Origin: Muricoccus harenae
GTDB taxonomy: Bacteria; Pseudomonadota; Alphaproteobacteria; Acetobacterales; Acetobacteraceae
NCBI RefSeq assembly: GCF_009848505.1
Contig: NZ_WWDL01000010.1
Coordinates: 78,867 to 142,866 of the forward strand
Length of the DNA stretch: 64,000 bases
Direction: 5' to 3'
The position numbers were made by a program, and so were the translations under genes. Numbering within the stretch: position 1 is the first letter of the stretch; the number at the start of each line of letters is the position of its first letter. This document shows positions 40,024-48,053 of the stretch, piece by piece. A model generated the notes under the pieces. That model had not been told where the DNA came from. It saw only the letters and a program-made list of their open reading frames with translations, and did no database searches.

Positions 40024-40148
40024 GGCGCTGGGGAAGGCTCTGCCTTCCCCAGCGCCCTCCGCCAGGAACCTGAGGTTCCTGGACTTCCGTCTGTCAGGGC
40101 TGGATGAAGAAGGGCCTCCGGCGGATCGCCGGAGGCCCCTTCTTCATC
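40024..40148. repeat. Hairpin cluster and terminator between convergent genes
   Basis: Three consecutive inverted repeats fill the gap. The first, 40024-40056, has a perfect 15-bp stem with loop TCT. The second, 40062-40082, has a perfect 9-bp stem with loop TGA. The third, 40103-40148, has a stem of about 20 bp with one unpaired base. The third, with T-rich right arm CCCTTCTTC, is a good bidirectional terminator. The first keeps the GGCTCTGCC core and downstream CTCCGCC also found at 24031, with a different but still paired stem. Confidence 0.75.
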
Positions 40149-40169
40149 AACGCATGGGGTTAGGTAGAG

Positions 40170-41318
40170 CTACAGAAGTTCCAGCTGCCGCTGGTCAACG
40201 CCGGGTACGGCGAACTGGGAGCAATCCAGCCCGCCATTCTCCCGCGCCTTGTCCAGGCCCAGGCGCTCCATCGCCACGGCGAAGCGGCGAGCCAACATGT
40301 CGGCATAGGGGCCGGTGCCGGTCTGGCGGATGCCGAAGCGGGAGTCGTAGGTCTTGCCAGCGCGGGTCTCGCGGATGAGAGCGAGGACGCGGGCGGCGCG
40401 GTCCGGCATATGGGCGTTCAGCCAGTCCTCGAACATCTGCCGGATCTCGAGCGGCAGGCGCAGCAGGACGTAGCCGGCGGCGCGGGCACCATGGGCATGC
40501 GAGGCCTCCAGCACCTTCTCCAGCTCGGCATCGTTCACGCCGGGGATCATGGGGGCGGCAAGGACGCCGACCGGGATGCCGGCGCGAGAGAGCTCATGTA
40601 TGGCGGCCAGGCGGCGCAGCGGCGTGGCGGCGCGGGGCTCCATGACGCGGGCGAGCCGGTTGTCCAGCGTGGTCACGGAGAGGCAGACCTGGACGAGGTT
40701 GCGCGCGGCCATGCGCGTCAGGATGTCCATGTCCCGCAGCACGCCGGCGGACTTCGTCACGATGGTGACGGGGTGGTTGAAGCGCTCCAGCACCTCCAGC
40801 ACCTGCCGCGTCAGGCCGAGGGTGCGCTCTACCGGCTGGTAGGGATCGGTGTTGGAGCCGAGGGCGACCGGGCGCGGGACATAGCCGGGCTTGCGCAGCT
40901 CCTTCTCAAGCAGCGTCGCGACCTCCGGCTTGAACTGCAGGCGGGCTTCGAAATCCAGGCCCGGCGACAAGCCGATCCACGCATGGGTCGGGCGGGCATA
41001 GCAGTAGATGCAGCCATGCTCGCAGCCCCGATAGGGGTTCACCGAGCGATCGAAGCCGAGATCGGGGCTGTCATTCCAGGTGAGGGCGGAGCGGGCCGAA
41101 TCCCGCGTGAGCGAGGTGGCCAGCGGCGGCAGGTCGGCCAGGGCCTGGGCGAGGGTGCCCCAGCCGTCGTCGAAGGCGTCGGCGCGGGTCCGTTCGAAAC
41201 GGTTCGCAGGGTTGGACACGGCTCCCCGGCCGCGGCGGAGGCCGGGAAGCGGGGACGCGCCTTCACGGTTGGGGAGGCCGCGGTTCAGGAGAGGGCTGCC
41301 CAGGCTGCCGTCCGGCAT
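40170..41318 (-). CDS. PA0069-family radical SAM protein (SplB-related)
   Basis: 382 residues. The 4Fe-4S cluster motif CxxxCxxC appears as CEHGCIYC near residue 99, after VNPYRGC. The later sequence ALGSNTDPYQPVE and VTIVTKSAGVLRD are typical of the SplB-like PA0069 group. Spore photoproduct lyase relatives act on DNA or nucleotides, but this group's substrate is unknown. Start ATG 41318 fits the family's Pro/Gly-rich N-terminus (LLNRGLPNREG). It is a single gene between two convergent or divergent neighbours. Confidence 0.88.
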   Translation of the reverse strand: MPDGSLGSPLLNRGLPNREGASPLPGLRRGRGAVSNPANRFERTRADAFDDGWGTLAQALADLPPLATSLTRDSARSALTWNDSPDLGFDRSVNPYRGCEHGCIYCYARPTHAWIGLSPGLDFEARLQFKPEVATLLEKELRKPGYVPRPVALGSNTDPYQPVERTLGLTRQVLEVLERFNHPVTIVTKSAGVLRDMDILTRMAARNLVQVCLSVTTLDNRLARVMEPRAATPLRRLAAIHELSRAGIPVGVLAAPMIPGVNDAELEKVLEASHAHGARAAGYVLLRLPLEIRQMFEDWLNAHMPDRAARVLALIRETRAGKTYDSRFGIRQTGTGPYADMLARRFAVAMERLGLDKARENGGLDCSQFAVPGVDQRQLELL

Positions 41319-41458
41319 GGTGGCCTCCTATTGAGTTCGCCTTGTGTTCTCCCGGATTTGGGCATTGGGGTGCCCTGGCGTCAAGAACATCGTGAGAACG
41401 AATCCGTGAAAATGCAGCGCCACGCAGGAATTTCCTCGTGGCGCCGCTTCAGCTGCCC

Positions 41459-42091
41459 TCAGCGCCAGGTGACGCCGTTGCGGCTGCAGGTCTCGACCCC
41501 GCGGCGCTCGCTGGCAGCGCCGTTCATGTAAACCACGCGGATGTCCGAGGCGCAGCTGCCGCCCGTGGGCAGGCTCACCCAAATGGACTGTCCGGGGTTC
41601 ATGACGTTGTTGCCCAGCCGGTCCTGTCCCCAGTTCGATTGCGAGGAGAGGGAGATGTAGAGTTCCCGGATCGTCTGCCCCGACTGGTTGATGAAGTTGA
41701 ATGAGGGGTCGCCGCTGCGCGGCGCGGCGATCGAGGCCCCGGCGCCCCCGCTGACGGCGGCGCCCGTGCCGCCGCCGGACCCACCAAAGGCGATGGAGCT
41801 GAGCGAGCAGGCATTCACGCCCATCCGCGTTTCCTCTCGCCCATTGGCGTAGGAGACGCGAACATCCAGCACGCAGTCGCCGAAATAGGGGGTGACGAAG
41901 ACCCGGTTGCCAGAGGGAAGGACGTTGGTGCCGAGGATGTCCGGGCCCCAATTGGAGAGGCGCGACGGGGAGACGTTGGCCGACTGGATCGTCTCGCCCG
42001 AATTGTTCAGCAGCCAGAAGCGGTTCTGCGCTTCGGCGGGCGCGGCGGCGAGGCCCACTAGCAGGCCAAGCACCACAAACAAGGCACGCAT
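41459..42091 (-). CDS. Secreted protein with two tandem copies of an unnamed domain
   Basis: 210 residues. The signal peptide ends at PAEA|Q, near residue 22. Two repeats of about 75 residues follow: at 24-102 and 129-208. Both run (N)-N/Q-SG-E/Q-TI, then S, NWG-x-D-x-LG-x-NV, a C-x-x-D-x-RV-x-Y-x-NG segment, and end with G-V-x-x-CS. Each repeat therefore keeps two Cys, probably one disulphide. A Gly/Ser/Ala-rich linker joins them. The pattern suggests a small beta-sandwich for envelope or extracellular binding. I recognise this as a recurrent Acetobacteraceae secreted family but not its role. Confidence 0.72.
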   Translation of the reverse strand: MRALFVVLGLLVGLAAAPAEAQNRFWLLNNSGETIQSANVSPSRLSNWGPDILGTNVLPSGNRVFVTPYFGDCVLDVRVSYANGREETRMGVNACSLSSIAFGGSGGGTGAAVSGGAGASIAAPRSGDPSFNFINQSGQTIRELYISLSSQSNWGQDRLGNNVMNPGQSIWVSLPTGGSCASDIRVVYMNGAASERRGVETCSRNGVTWR

Positions 42092-42263
42092 CCTCTTTTG
42101 ATCCTCCAGGCGGAAATGTTTCGGAGGTGATCATAATCCGTGCCGTGCCGGAAGTGCCTCCGTGCAGGCGCTGCCGCCGAAATGCCACAGTTCACGCCGG
42201 GCGGTTGGCCGGCTGAAAGGGGACGCTGGTATCGGGCGGGGCAGTCACCCTACGCTGCACCGC

Positions 42264-44093
42264 ATGATGCCCCCTGCGGCCCTGTTCCCTTTCCCTTCGC
42301 TTTCCACGCCGCGGCGGCGAGGGAGCGGCATTGGGAGACCCCACCGGGTTGCCTTGCTGGCCGCGGCGCTGCTGGCGGGATGCGCAGCCGGCGAGGCCTC
42401 GGGGCCCGCTTCGCCCGATGCCTCCTGGTCCCCGCTGGCGCAGGCGGTGCCGGGCCAGCCCTCCGTTCCGGCTTCGGGTCAGGCCACCCGCCGCAGCGCG
42501 CCCGCCGCGGCGCCCGAGGGGGTGTTCGGCGCCTATCTCGCCGGGCGGCTGGCAGCCAATGAGAGCGATGCAGGGGCCGCAGCGGAGGCGTTGCTGGCGG
42601 CCCTTTCGGCGGAGCCTGATGAGCCGGAGATCCTCACCCGGGCCTTCAACGCGGCGGTCATGGATGGGCGGCCCGATGCGGTGCGGTTGGCACGGCGCCT
42701 GCCCGACAGCCAACTCGCGGCCCTGTTGCTGGCAGGGGCGGATGCCCAGGCGGGGCGATGGGATCGGGCCGAGACGCGTATCCGGAGCCTGCCGCGCCAA
42801 GGCAGCGCGCAGATCCTGCAGCCGCTGCTGCTGGCCTGGATCCAGGCCGGGCGCGGCAATGCCGATGCCGCACTGGCCACGTTGCGGCCCTTCACCGAGG
42901 GCGGGCAGCTTCGCGGTGTGGCGGCGCTGCATGGCGCGATGATCGCCGATGTGGTCAATCGCCCGCGCGATGCAGAGCGGCTGATCCGCATCGCGGTGGC
43001 CGAGGCGAATGAGCCGAACATGCGCCTGACCACCATTGCCGCGGGCATCCTGGCCCGGGCGGGGCGGGAGGCGGATGGGGCGCGGCTGTTCAATGCCATG
43101 GCGCTTGGCTCCGACGATATCGCGCTGACGGCGGGGCCCGCCGCGCAGCGGGCGGCGCTGGCGGGGCGGGCCGTCGCTTCCTCGGTGGAGGGGATGGCCG
43201 AGGCGCAGGTGGCGCTGGGCGCTGCGCTGCGTGGGCAGGGATCGCCGGAGCTGGCGCTGATCCTCGCGCGGCTGTCGCTGCGGCTGCGGCCGGGCTTCGC
43301 CCCCGCGCAGATCCTCATCGCCGAGGCCATGGCCGATGAGCGCCATGTCGCCGCCGCCCTGGCAGTGCTGGAGGGGATTTCGGAGGATGATCCGATGGCG
43401 CCGCTGGTGGCGCTGCGTCGGGCCGCGCTGCTGGGCCGGCTGGGCCGGGGCGGCGAGGCGGTGTCGCTGCTGCGGCGGCTTGCGGATGCCAATCCGGGTG
43501 CGCCGCAGCCGGCCATCGCGCTGGGCGACATCCTGCGGCGGGAGCGGCGCGCTTCCGAGGCGGCGGCGGCCTATGGGGTTGCCATCGGTTACCTGGCACG
43601 GCCCGGCGCGTCCGACTGGCCGCTGTTCCATGCCCGCGCCATGGTGCGCGAGCAGGCGGGGGACTGGGCAGGGGCCGAGGCGGATCTCCGCCAGGCCCTC
43701 GCGCTGTCCCCGGACCAGCCGACGGTGCTGAACCATCTGGCCTATGCCTGGGTGGAGCGGGGCGAGCGGCTGGAGGAGGCGCGCGGGATGCTCGAGCGCG
43801 CGGTTTCGGCGCGGCCGGAGGACGGCAACATCGCCGACAGCCTGGGATGGGCGCTGTTCCGCCTGAGCGACTTCCCGGGCGCCATTCGCTGGCTGGAGAA
43901 GGCGGCGGAGCTGGAGCCGCGCAACTCTGTCATCAACGACCATCTTGGCGATGCCTATTGGGCCGTGGGGCGGCGGGCCGAGGCGCGCTTCCAGTGGCGC
44001 CGCGCGCTGGGCCTGGAGCTGGAGCCGGGCGAGGCCGGGCGGATCGAGGTGAAGATGCGCGACGGGCTGCCTTCCGCCACCGCGCTGCGGTGA
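42264..44093 (+). CDS. TPR-containing lipoprotein
   Basis: 609 residues. The N-terminus has a basic stretch and the lipobox LLAGC (Cys at about residue 36). The remainder is TPR solenoid; the clearest repeats are at the C-terminus, with [37 protein letters not shown] and [19 protein letters not shown]. Outer-membrane TPR lipoproteins commonly organise secretion or envelope assembly. The start is at ATG 42264 or 42267, chosen because the lipobox then has normal spacing. It is followed 43 bp later by ispE; an operon is plausible though the functions are unrelated. Confidence 0.82.
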   Translation: MMPPAALFPFPSLSTPRRRGSGIGRPHRVALLAAALLAGCAAGEASGPASPDASWSPLAQAVPGQPSVPASGQATRRSAPAAAPEGVFGAYLAGRLAANESDAGAAAEALLAALSAEPDEPEILTRAFNAAVMDGRPDAVRLARRLPDSQLAALLLAGADAQAGRWDRAETRIRSLPRQGSAQILQPLLLAWIQAGRGNADAALATLRPFTEGGQLRGVAALHGAMIADVVNRPRDAERLIRIAVAEANEPNMRLTTIAAGILARAGREADGARLFNAMALGSDDIALTAGPAAQRAALAGRAVASSVEGMAEAQVALGAALRGQGSPELALILARLSLRLRPGFAPAQILIAEAMADERHVAAALAVLEGISEDDPMAPLVALRRAALLGRLGRGGEAVSLLRRLADANPGAPQPAIALGDILRRERRASEAAAAYGVAIGYLARPGASDWPLFHARAMVREQAGDWAGAEADLRQALALSPDQPTVLNHLAYAWVERGERLEEARGMLERAVSARPEDGNIADSLGWALFRLSDFPGAIRWLEKAAELEPRNSVINDHLGDAYWAVGRRAEARFQWRRALGLELEPGEAGRIEVKMRDGLPSATALR

Positions 44094-44136
44094 TGTGCCG
44101 GATGGGGCGGGGCGCCGCGGCCCGGGCCAGGGCGTG

Positions 44137-45018
44137 ATGGCGGGCGGGTCCATGGAGGGCGGCGTAGCGGAGGCTGCGCCGGCCAAGATCAACCTGCACC
44201 TGCATGTCACGGGGCGGCGGGCGGATGGATACCATCTGCTGGACAGCCTGGTGGTCTTCGCCGGGGCGGCGGATGCGCTGGCCGTGGCGCCGGCCGCCGA
44301 TGGGCTTTCGCTGGAGCTGGGCGGGCCCGAGGGCGGGGCCCTGGCGGCGGAGCCGGACAATCTGGTGCTGCGGGCCGCACGGCTGCTGGCGGAGGCCGCT
44401 GGGCGGCCGCTGGGCGGAGCCGGGCTTCGGCTGGAGAAGCATCTGCCGGTGGCATCCGGCATTGGCGGCGGATCGGCGGATGCTGCGGCGGCGCTGCGGG
44501 CGCTGGACCGGTTCTGGCGGTTGGGAATGGGCACGGCGCGGCTGGAGGCGATGGCGCTGCAGCTGGGGGCGGATGTGCCGGTCTGCGTGGGTTCCCGCCC
44601 GGCGCGGATGGCCGGGGTGGGGGAGGTACTGACGCCTGCTCCGCGATTGCCGGAATTCGGGCTGGTGCTGGCAAATCCACGTATTTCGGTGGCGACGCCG
44701 GGGATCTTCGCAGCGCGCCGCGGGGCGTTCTCGGCCCCGGCCGCACTGCCCGCCGGCTGGGGGGATGCGGCTGCCATGGCGGCCGACCTTCGGGGGCTGG
44801 GGAATGACCTGGAGCCGCCAGCGATCGCGCTGTGCCCGCCGATTGCGGATGTGCTGTCGGCACTGTCGGCGCTGCCCGGGGCGTTGATGGCCCGGATGAG
44901 CGGCTCGGGTGCGACCTGCTTCGCGGTATTTGCGGATGCCGGGGTGGCGAAGTGTGCGGCGGCGGGGCTGCCAGCGGGGTGGTGGCGCTGGGGTGGTGGG
45001 ATTTACGCCGTCCGGTGA
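44137..45018 (+). CDS. ispE: 4-diphosphocytidyl-2-C-methyl-D-erythritol kinase
   Basis: 293 residues, a GHMP-family kinase catalysing the ATP-dependent phosphorylation step of the MEP isoprenoid pathway. The substrate-side Lys is in [15 protein letters not shown] (residues 14-28). The Gly-rich ATP loop is [17 protein letters not shown], near 105-121. The third motif, [12 protein letters not shown], is near 265. The catalytic Asp lies in GADVPVCV. The ATG at 44137 has AGGG upstream; ATG 44152 is an alternative. It ends 66 bp before the tRNA gene. Confidence 0.95.
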   Translation: MAGGSMEGGVAEAAPAKINLHLHVTGRRADGYHLLDSLVVFAGAADALAVAPAADGLSLELGGPEGGALAAEPDNLVLRAARLLAEAAGRPLGGAGLRLEKHLPVASGIGGGSADAAAALRALDRFWRLGMGTARLEAMALQLGADVPVCVGSRPARMAGVGEVLTPAPRLPEFGLVLANPRISVATPGIFAARRGAFSAPAALPAGWGDAAAMAADLRGLGNDLEPPAIALCPPIADVLSALSALPGALMARMSGSGATCFAVFADAGVAKCAAAGLPAGWWRWGGGIYAVR

Positions 45019-45084
45019 CACGGTGGGGCTTTACGGAACGCCCCGGCGGGGACATGTTCCGGCCCGCTCGGTTCCCCGAGCCGG

Positions 45085-45159
45085 TGGGGCGTAGCCAAGT
45101 GGTAAGGCAGCGGTTTTTGGTACCGCCATTCCCAGGTTCGAATCCTGGCGCCCCAACCA
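45085..45159 (+). tRNA. tRNA-Gln (anticodon TTG)
   Basis: The 75-nt gene folds as a complete cloverleaf: acceptor TGGGGCG paired with CGCCCCA, D-arm GCC/GGC, anticodon stem GCGGT/ACCGC with loop TTTTGGT giving anticodon TTG (UUG, Gln), a T-arm CCAGG/CCTGG with TTCGAAT loop, discriminator A and encoded CCA. A long integrase gene begins about 70 bp downstream, so the tRNA 3' end is the likely attachment site for the following island. Confidence 0.95.
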
Positions 45160-45231
45160 GCGTATCGGATTTCCTTTCCACTTCAGTGTCTTGCGTCGGC
45201 GATCCAGCCCTTGGAGGCGGCTCGGCGGCCC

Positions 45232-47466
45232 GTGTCACACATCACTGTCACACAAGAGCGTCACACAACGGCCCGCCCCGCCCGGCGCCGGCCGCGACGC
45301 CGCACCACTCACCTCGCCCTGCGGGGCGGCCGCTGGGTCTGGCGCCGTCGGCTGCCCGCCCGCCTCCTGAGGCACTCCGGAGAGGACGATTCCGCGTGCA
45401 CGCCCGCGGCCATCCAGATAGCTCTGGGAACAGGCGACCGGGGAATGGCGGTGGTTCGCACTGCGCTGCTGGATGCCGAGTTCGAGCGGTGGGTGGCGGT
45501 GCAGATGAGCGCAGGAACTGTGGGACGGAGAGAGACGCTCGGGGCGGCGCTCGCGGCATTCCGCAACCGCGCCATTACATGGAGCGAGGTGAACCGGGCA
45601 GCCCGTCCTGCCGGGGTGAGGGGCGTCGATGCCCCGGTGACGGAGTGGTCCATCGGAAGCGATCTGGGCCGGGATCTCTGCGCCTTCGCGGATCAGCCCG
45701 ACGCAATGGGCCAAGCTCTGCCCCTCGACCTCGCGAGGCGCCTGACGGAGGCGCTTGCTCCCGGCACAGACACCGCAGGCAGGTCTTACGGGGTGGTGGC
45801 CGGGCAGCCTGCCGCTGCCTTCGCGGCGGGCAGGGAGGCGGCACCGATACGGACCAGCCCGTTCGGCGAGAGCGCCCGGCGCGCAGCCGTAGCCGAGGGC
45901 CGTGCCGGTTTTCTCGAGAGGGCGCTGTGGGCCAACGACACCGACCTCGCGGAGGAGCACATGGCGCGCTTCGAGGCGGAGGAGGGCTTCGCCTTTGGAC
46001 CCTCGCTTCGGCCGGTCGCGCTCCGCTATGCCCTCAGAATTCTCGCGGACGTTGCGCGTGAGGATGCCCGCCGCGAACTTGGAGAGTATCCCCCAGCTGA
46101 TCTCGATCCGCTTATGGCCATGCCTCTCGAGGGCGATCATCCGGCCGGGAGCCTTGGGGAAGGCCATGTCCCGGCTGGCACAGGCACGCGGACGGCATCA
46201 GAGACGAGCGGCGAACAGGAAACCAGCGCACAGACTGCACCCGCTGAGCTAACCACGGTGGCAACAGGGACCCGCTTCATGGAGGTCTCGGCGGCCGCGA
46301 TCGCCCGGATTAAAGACCGGACGGCCGATCATGTCGGCGCGAAACAGATCCGCGACTACAACGTGGCCAGACGCCTTTTTGGCGAACTCTCCGGTGACCT
46401 GGAGATCGGCGCGATCACGCGGGAAAGCTGTCAAAAGCTCGTGACGGAGCTCAGCCGGATCCCGAGCCAGCACGGCAAAGGCGAGCGATACCGTAATATG
46501 ACCCTGCGCGAGGCGATCATCGCGGCGGACAACGATGACACGGCGTCAATGCGTGCTGCGGTTGCCGCCGGATCCGACCCCGAAGACGCCTCCCGAGTTC
46601 CCCGCATGGCCCCAGCCACGATCAACAAGCACCTCACCAGTCTTCAGGCTCTCGTCGGTGAGCAAACCGCCATGGACCGGAAGGGTCAAACACCATTCCT
46701 CGCCGTCAGGTTCTCAAAGGCACACGTCAAGGCCAATGCCACGTTCGACCGAAAGCAACTTGAGGATGACCGCCTCTCGGCCATTTTCCACGGTCCGGTC
46801 TTCACCGGGTTCTCCGACGATGCTGAGGAACGTTTCCTCCCAGGTGATACCCTCATTCGCGACACCCGCTACTGGGTTCCACTCGTCGCGCTTTACGGGG
46901 GCGAACGTATGGAAGAGCTCCTTGAGCTCTGGCCGGATGACGTGATGAAGGAGGACGGGGTTGACCTTATCTCAATCGGCGCGATTCACGACCGCAAGCG
47001 CGCTCGGGTGAAGAGCGCAAGCAGTGTCCGGAAGGTGCCGGTTCACAGCGTTCTCAAGCGGCTCGGCTTTCTGGATTACGCTCGCACGATGCGGGAAAGC
47101 GGCTCGCGGCTGCTCTTCCCAGGGTTCAAGCGAGGTGGTCCTGACAGGCGCTTCGGGCACCACTTCAGTCAGTGGTGGACGGGGTACCGCCGCGGCGTCG
47201 ACGCCTACAAGGAAGGGCAGGATTTCCACTCGATGCGCCATGGCGTGAACACGCGGCTTCTCGCGGCCAAGGTCCCGGAGACTATCATCCGAACGCTGCT
47301 TGGCCACAGCCAGGGAAGCAGTATGACCGGTGGCACATACAACAGCGGTCTTTCCAATGCCGAACTCGCGGATGCAATAGAGCTGCTTCGTTATCCTGAG
47401 TTGGACCTCGATCTACTGATAGAACGCGCCCGATTTCCACAAACTGCGGAAATGGCGCGCAGATGA
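45232..47466 (+). CDS. Tyrosine recombinase (island integrase) with DUF6538-like N-terminus
   Basis: About 744 residues, much longer than lambda-type integrases. The N-terminal part has the DUF6538-like HLALRGGRWVWRRRLP and IQIALGTGDRGMA. A core-binding domain lies around 360-500. The catalytic set is complete: R559 (YGGERMEEL), H666 and R669 (HSMRHG), H692 (LLGHS) and nucleophile Y703 (GGTYNS). Start is GTG 45232 or TTG 45211; both are weak. It lies directly after tRNA-Gln in the orientation expected for a tRNA-integrated island. Codon use is less G/C-extreme than in the backbone genes upstream. Confidence 0.88.
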   Translation: MSHITVTQERHTTARPARRRPRRRTTHLALRGGRWVWRRRLPARLLRHSGEDDSACTPAAIQIALGTGDRGMAVVRTALLDAEFERWVAVQMSAGTVGRRETLGAALAAFRNRAITWSEVNRAARPAGVRGVDAPVTEWSIGSDLGRDLCAFADQPDAMGQALPLDLARRLTEALAPGTDTAGRSYGVVAGQPAAAFAAGREAAPIRTSPFGESARRAAVAEGRAGFLERALWANDTDLAEEHMARFEAEEGFAFGPSLRPVALRYALRILADVAREDARRELGEYPPADLDPLMAMPLEGDHPAGSLGEGHVPAGTGTRTASETSGEQETSAQTAPAELTTVATGTRFMEVSAAAIARIKDRTADHVGAKQIRDYNVARRLFGELSGDLEIGAITRESCQKLVTELSRIPSQHGKGERYRNMTLREAIIAADNDDTASMRAAVAAGSDPEDASRVPRMAPATINKHLTSLQALVGEQTAMDRKGQTPFLAVRFSKAHVKANATFDRKQLEDDRLSAIFHGPVFTGFSDDAEERFLPGDTLIRDTRYWVPLVALYGGERMEELLELWPDDVMKEDGVDLISIGAIHDRKRARVKSASSVRKVPVHSVLKRLGFLDYARTMRESGSRLLFPGFKRGGPDRRFGHHFSQWWTGYRRGVDAYKEGQDFHSMRHGVNTRLLAAKVPETIIRTLLGHSQGSSMTGGTYNSGLSNAELADAIELLRYPELDLDLLIERARFPQTAEMARR
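45234..45267 (+). repeat. Three GTCACACA direct repeats, 13-bp period
   Basis: GTCACACA occurs at 45234-45241, 45247-45254 and 45260-45267, exactly 13 bp apart with unrelated 5-bp spacers (TCACT, AGAGC). They overlap the first codons of the integrase, between it and the tRNA. The layout fits arm-type sites for integrase or a directionality factor, though this is inference. Confidence 0.7.
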
Positions 47467-48053
47467 CATTACTGTCCTATCTGCGCTGCAAGTGGCCGGG
47501 AACCTGGATCCGTGCAGCTCGTCCGACGGCAGACCTGATTCGCAGCAACGAGGGGATCGCCTATGCGCGACTGTGTCCCAGGCATGTGCGCCGATCAACA
47601 CTTCAGGTACCCATTGGAGCGCCGCCTCGAAGCGGGAGGTCAATGCAGCCGCTGACCTTGGTGATGCTGGATCTCTGACCGGGGAGAGAGCGCTTCGGTG
47701 GGTGATGTCTCCGCTGGGTGGCACGGCGGACTTTGACCGAAAGCGGAACGACGGCTTTCCGGCTGCCAACAGCCCGAAGCTGACATTATCAACATGCGGC
47801 GGGACGAAATCACAGAAGCCCACCGGGCCAGGGTCTGTAGCGCGGTCCGGCCCGGTAGCCGGGTCCGGTCCGTCGGCATCAATTTTCAGCCTGAGGAACG
47901 GGCAGGTACGAAGCGCGTTAAGGGCTTCAGGCCAACGATATTACCCCTGAGGGTGCAACCAGTGTCTCGATATGACCATCCCTGCCCCCCTGCGGCCAGA
48001 GCTTGGCCCGGCTCGTGGCACAGCCATGCACTTTGGCGACCAGAATCTGCCCG
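47467..48053. other. Gene-free island region
   Basis: Nothing recognisable was found in this stretch. Open frames exist on both strands (for instance a minus frame ending near 47413) but none shows a family motif, convincing codon bias or a ribosome site. It may contain remnants of lost island genes and the promoter of the downstream sensor kinase. Confidence 0.5.

Noticed and set aside
45234..45267. CRISPR-like array
   Set aside because: Only three 8-bp repeats with 5-bp spacers; far too short for CRISPR and no cas genes are present.
47467..48053. Small genes between the integrase and hybrid kinase
   Set aside because: Several frames of 70-150 codons overlap one another on both strands without ribosome sites or motifs.
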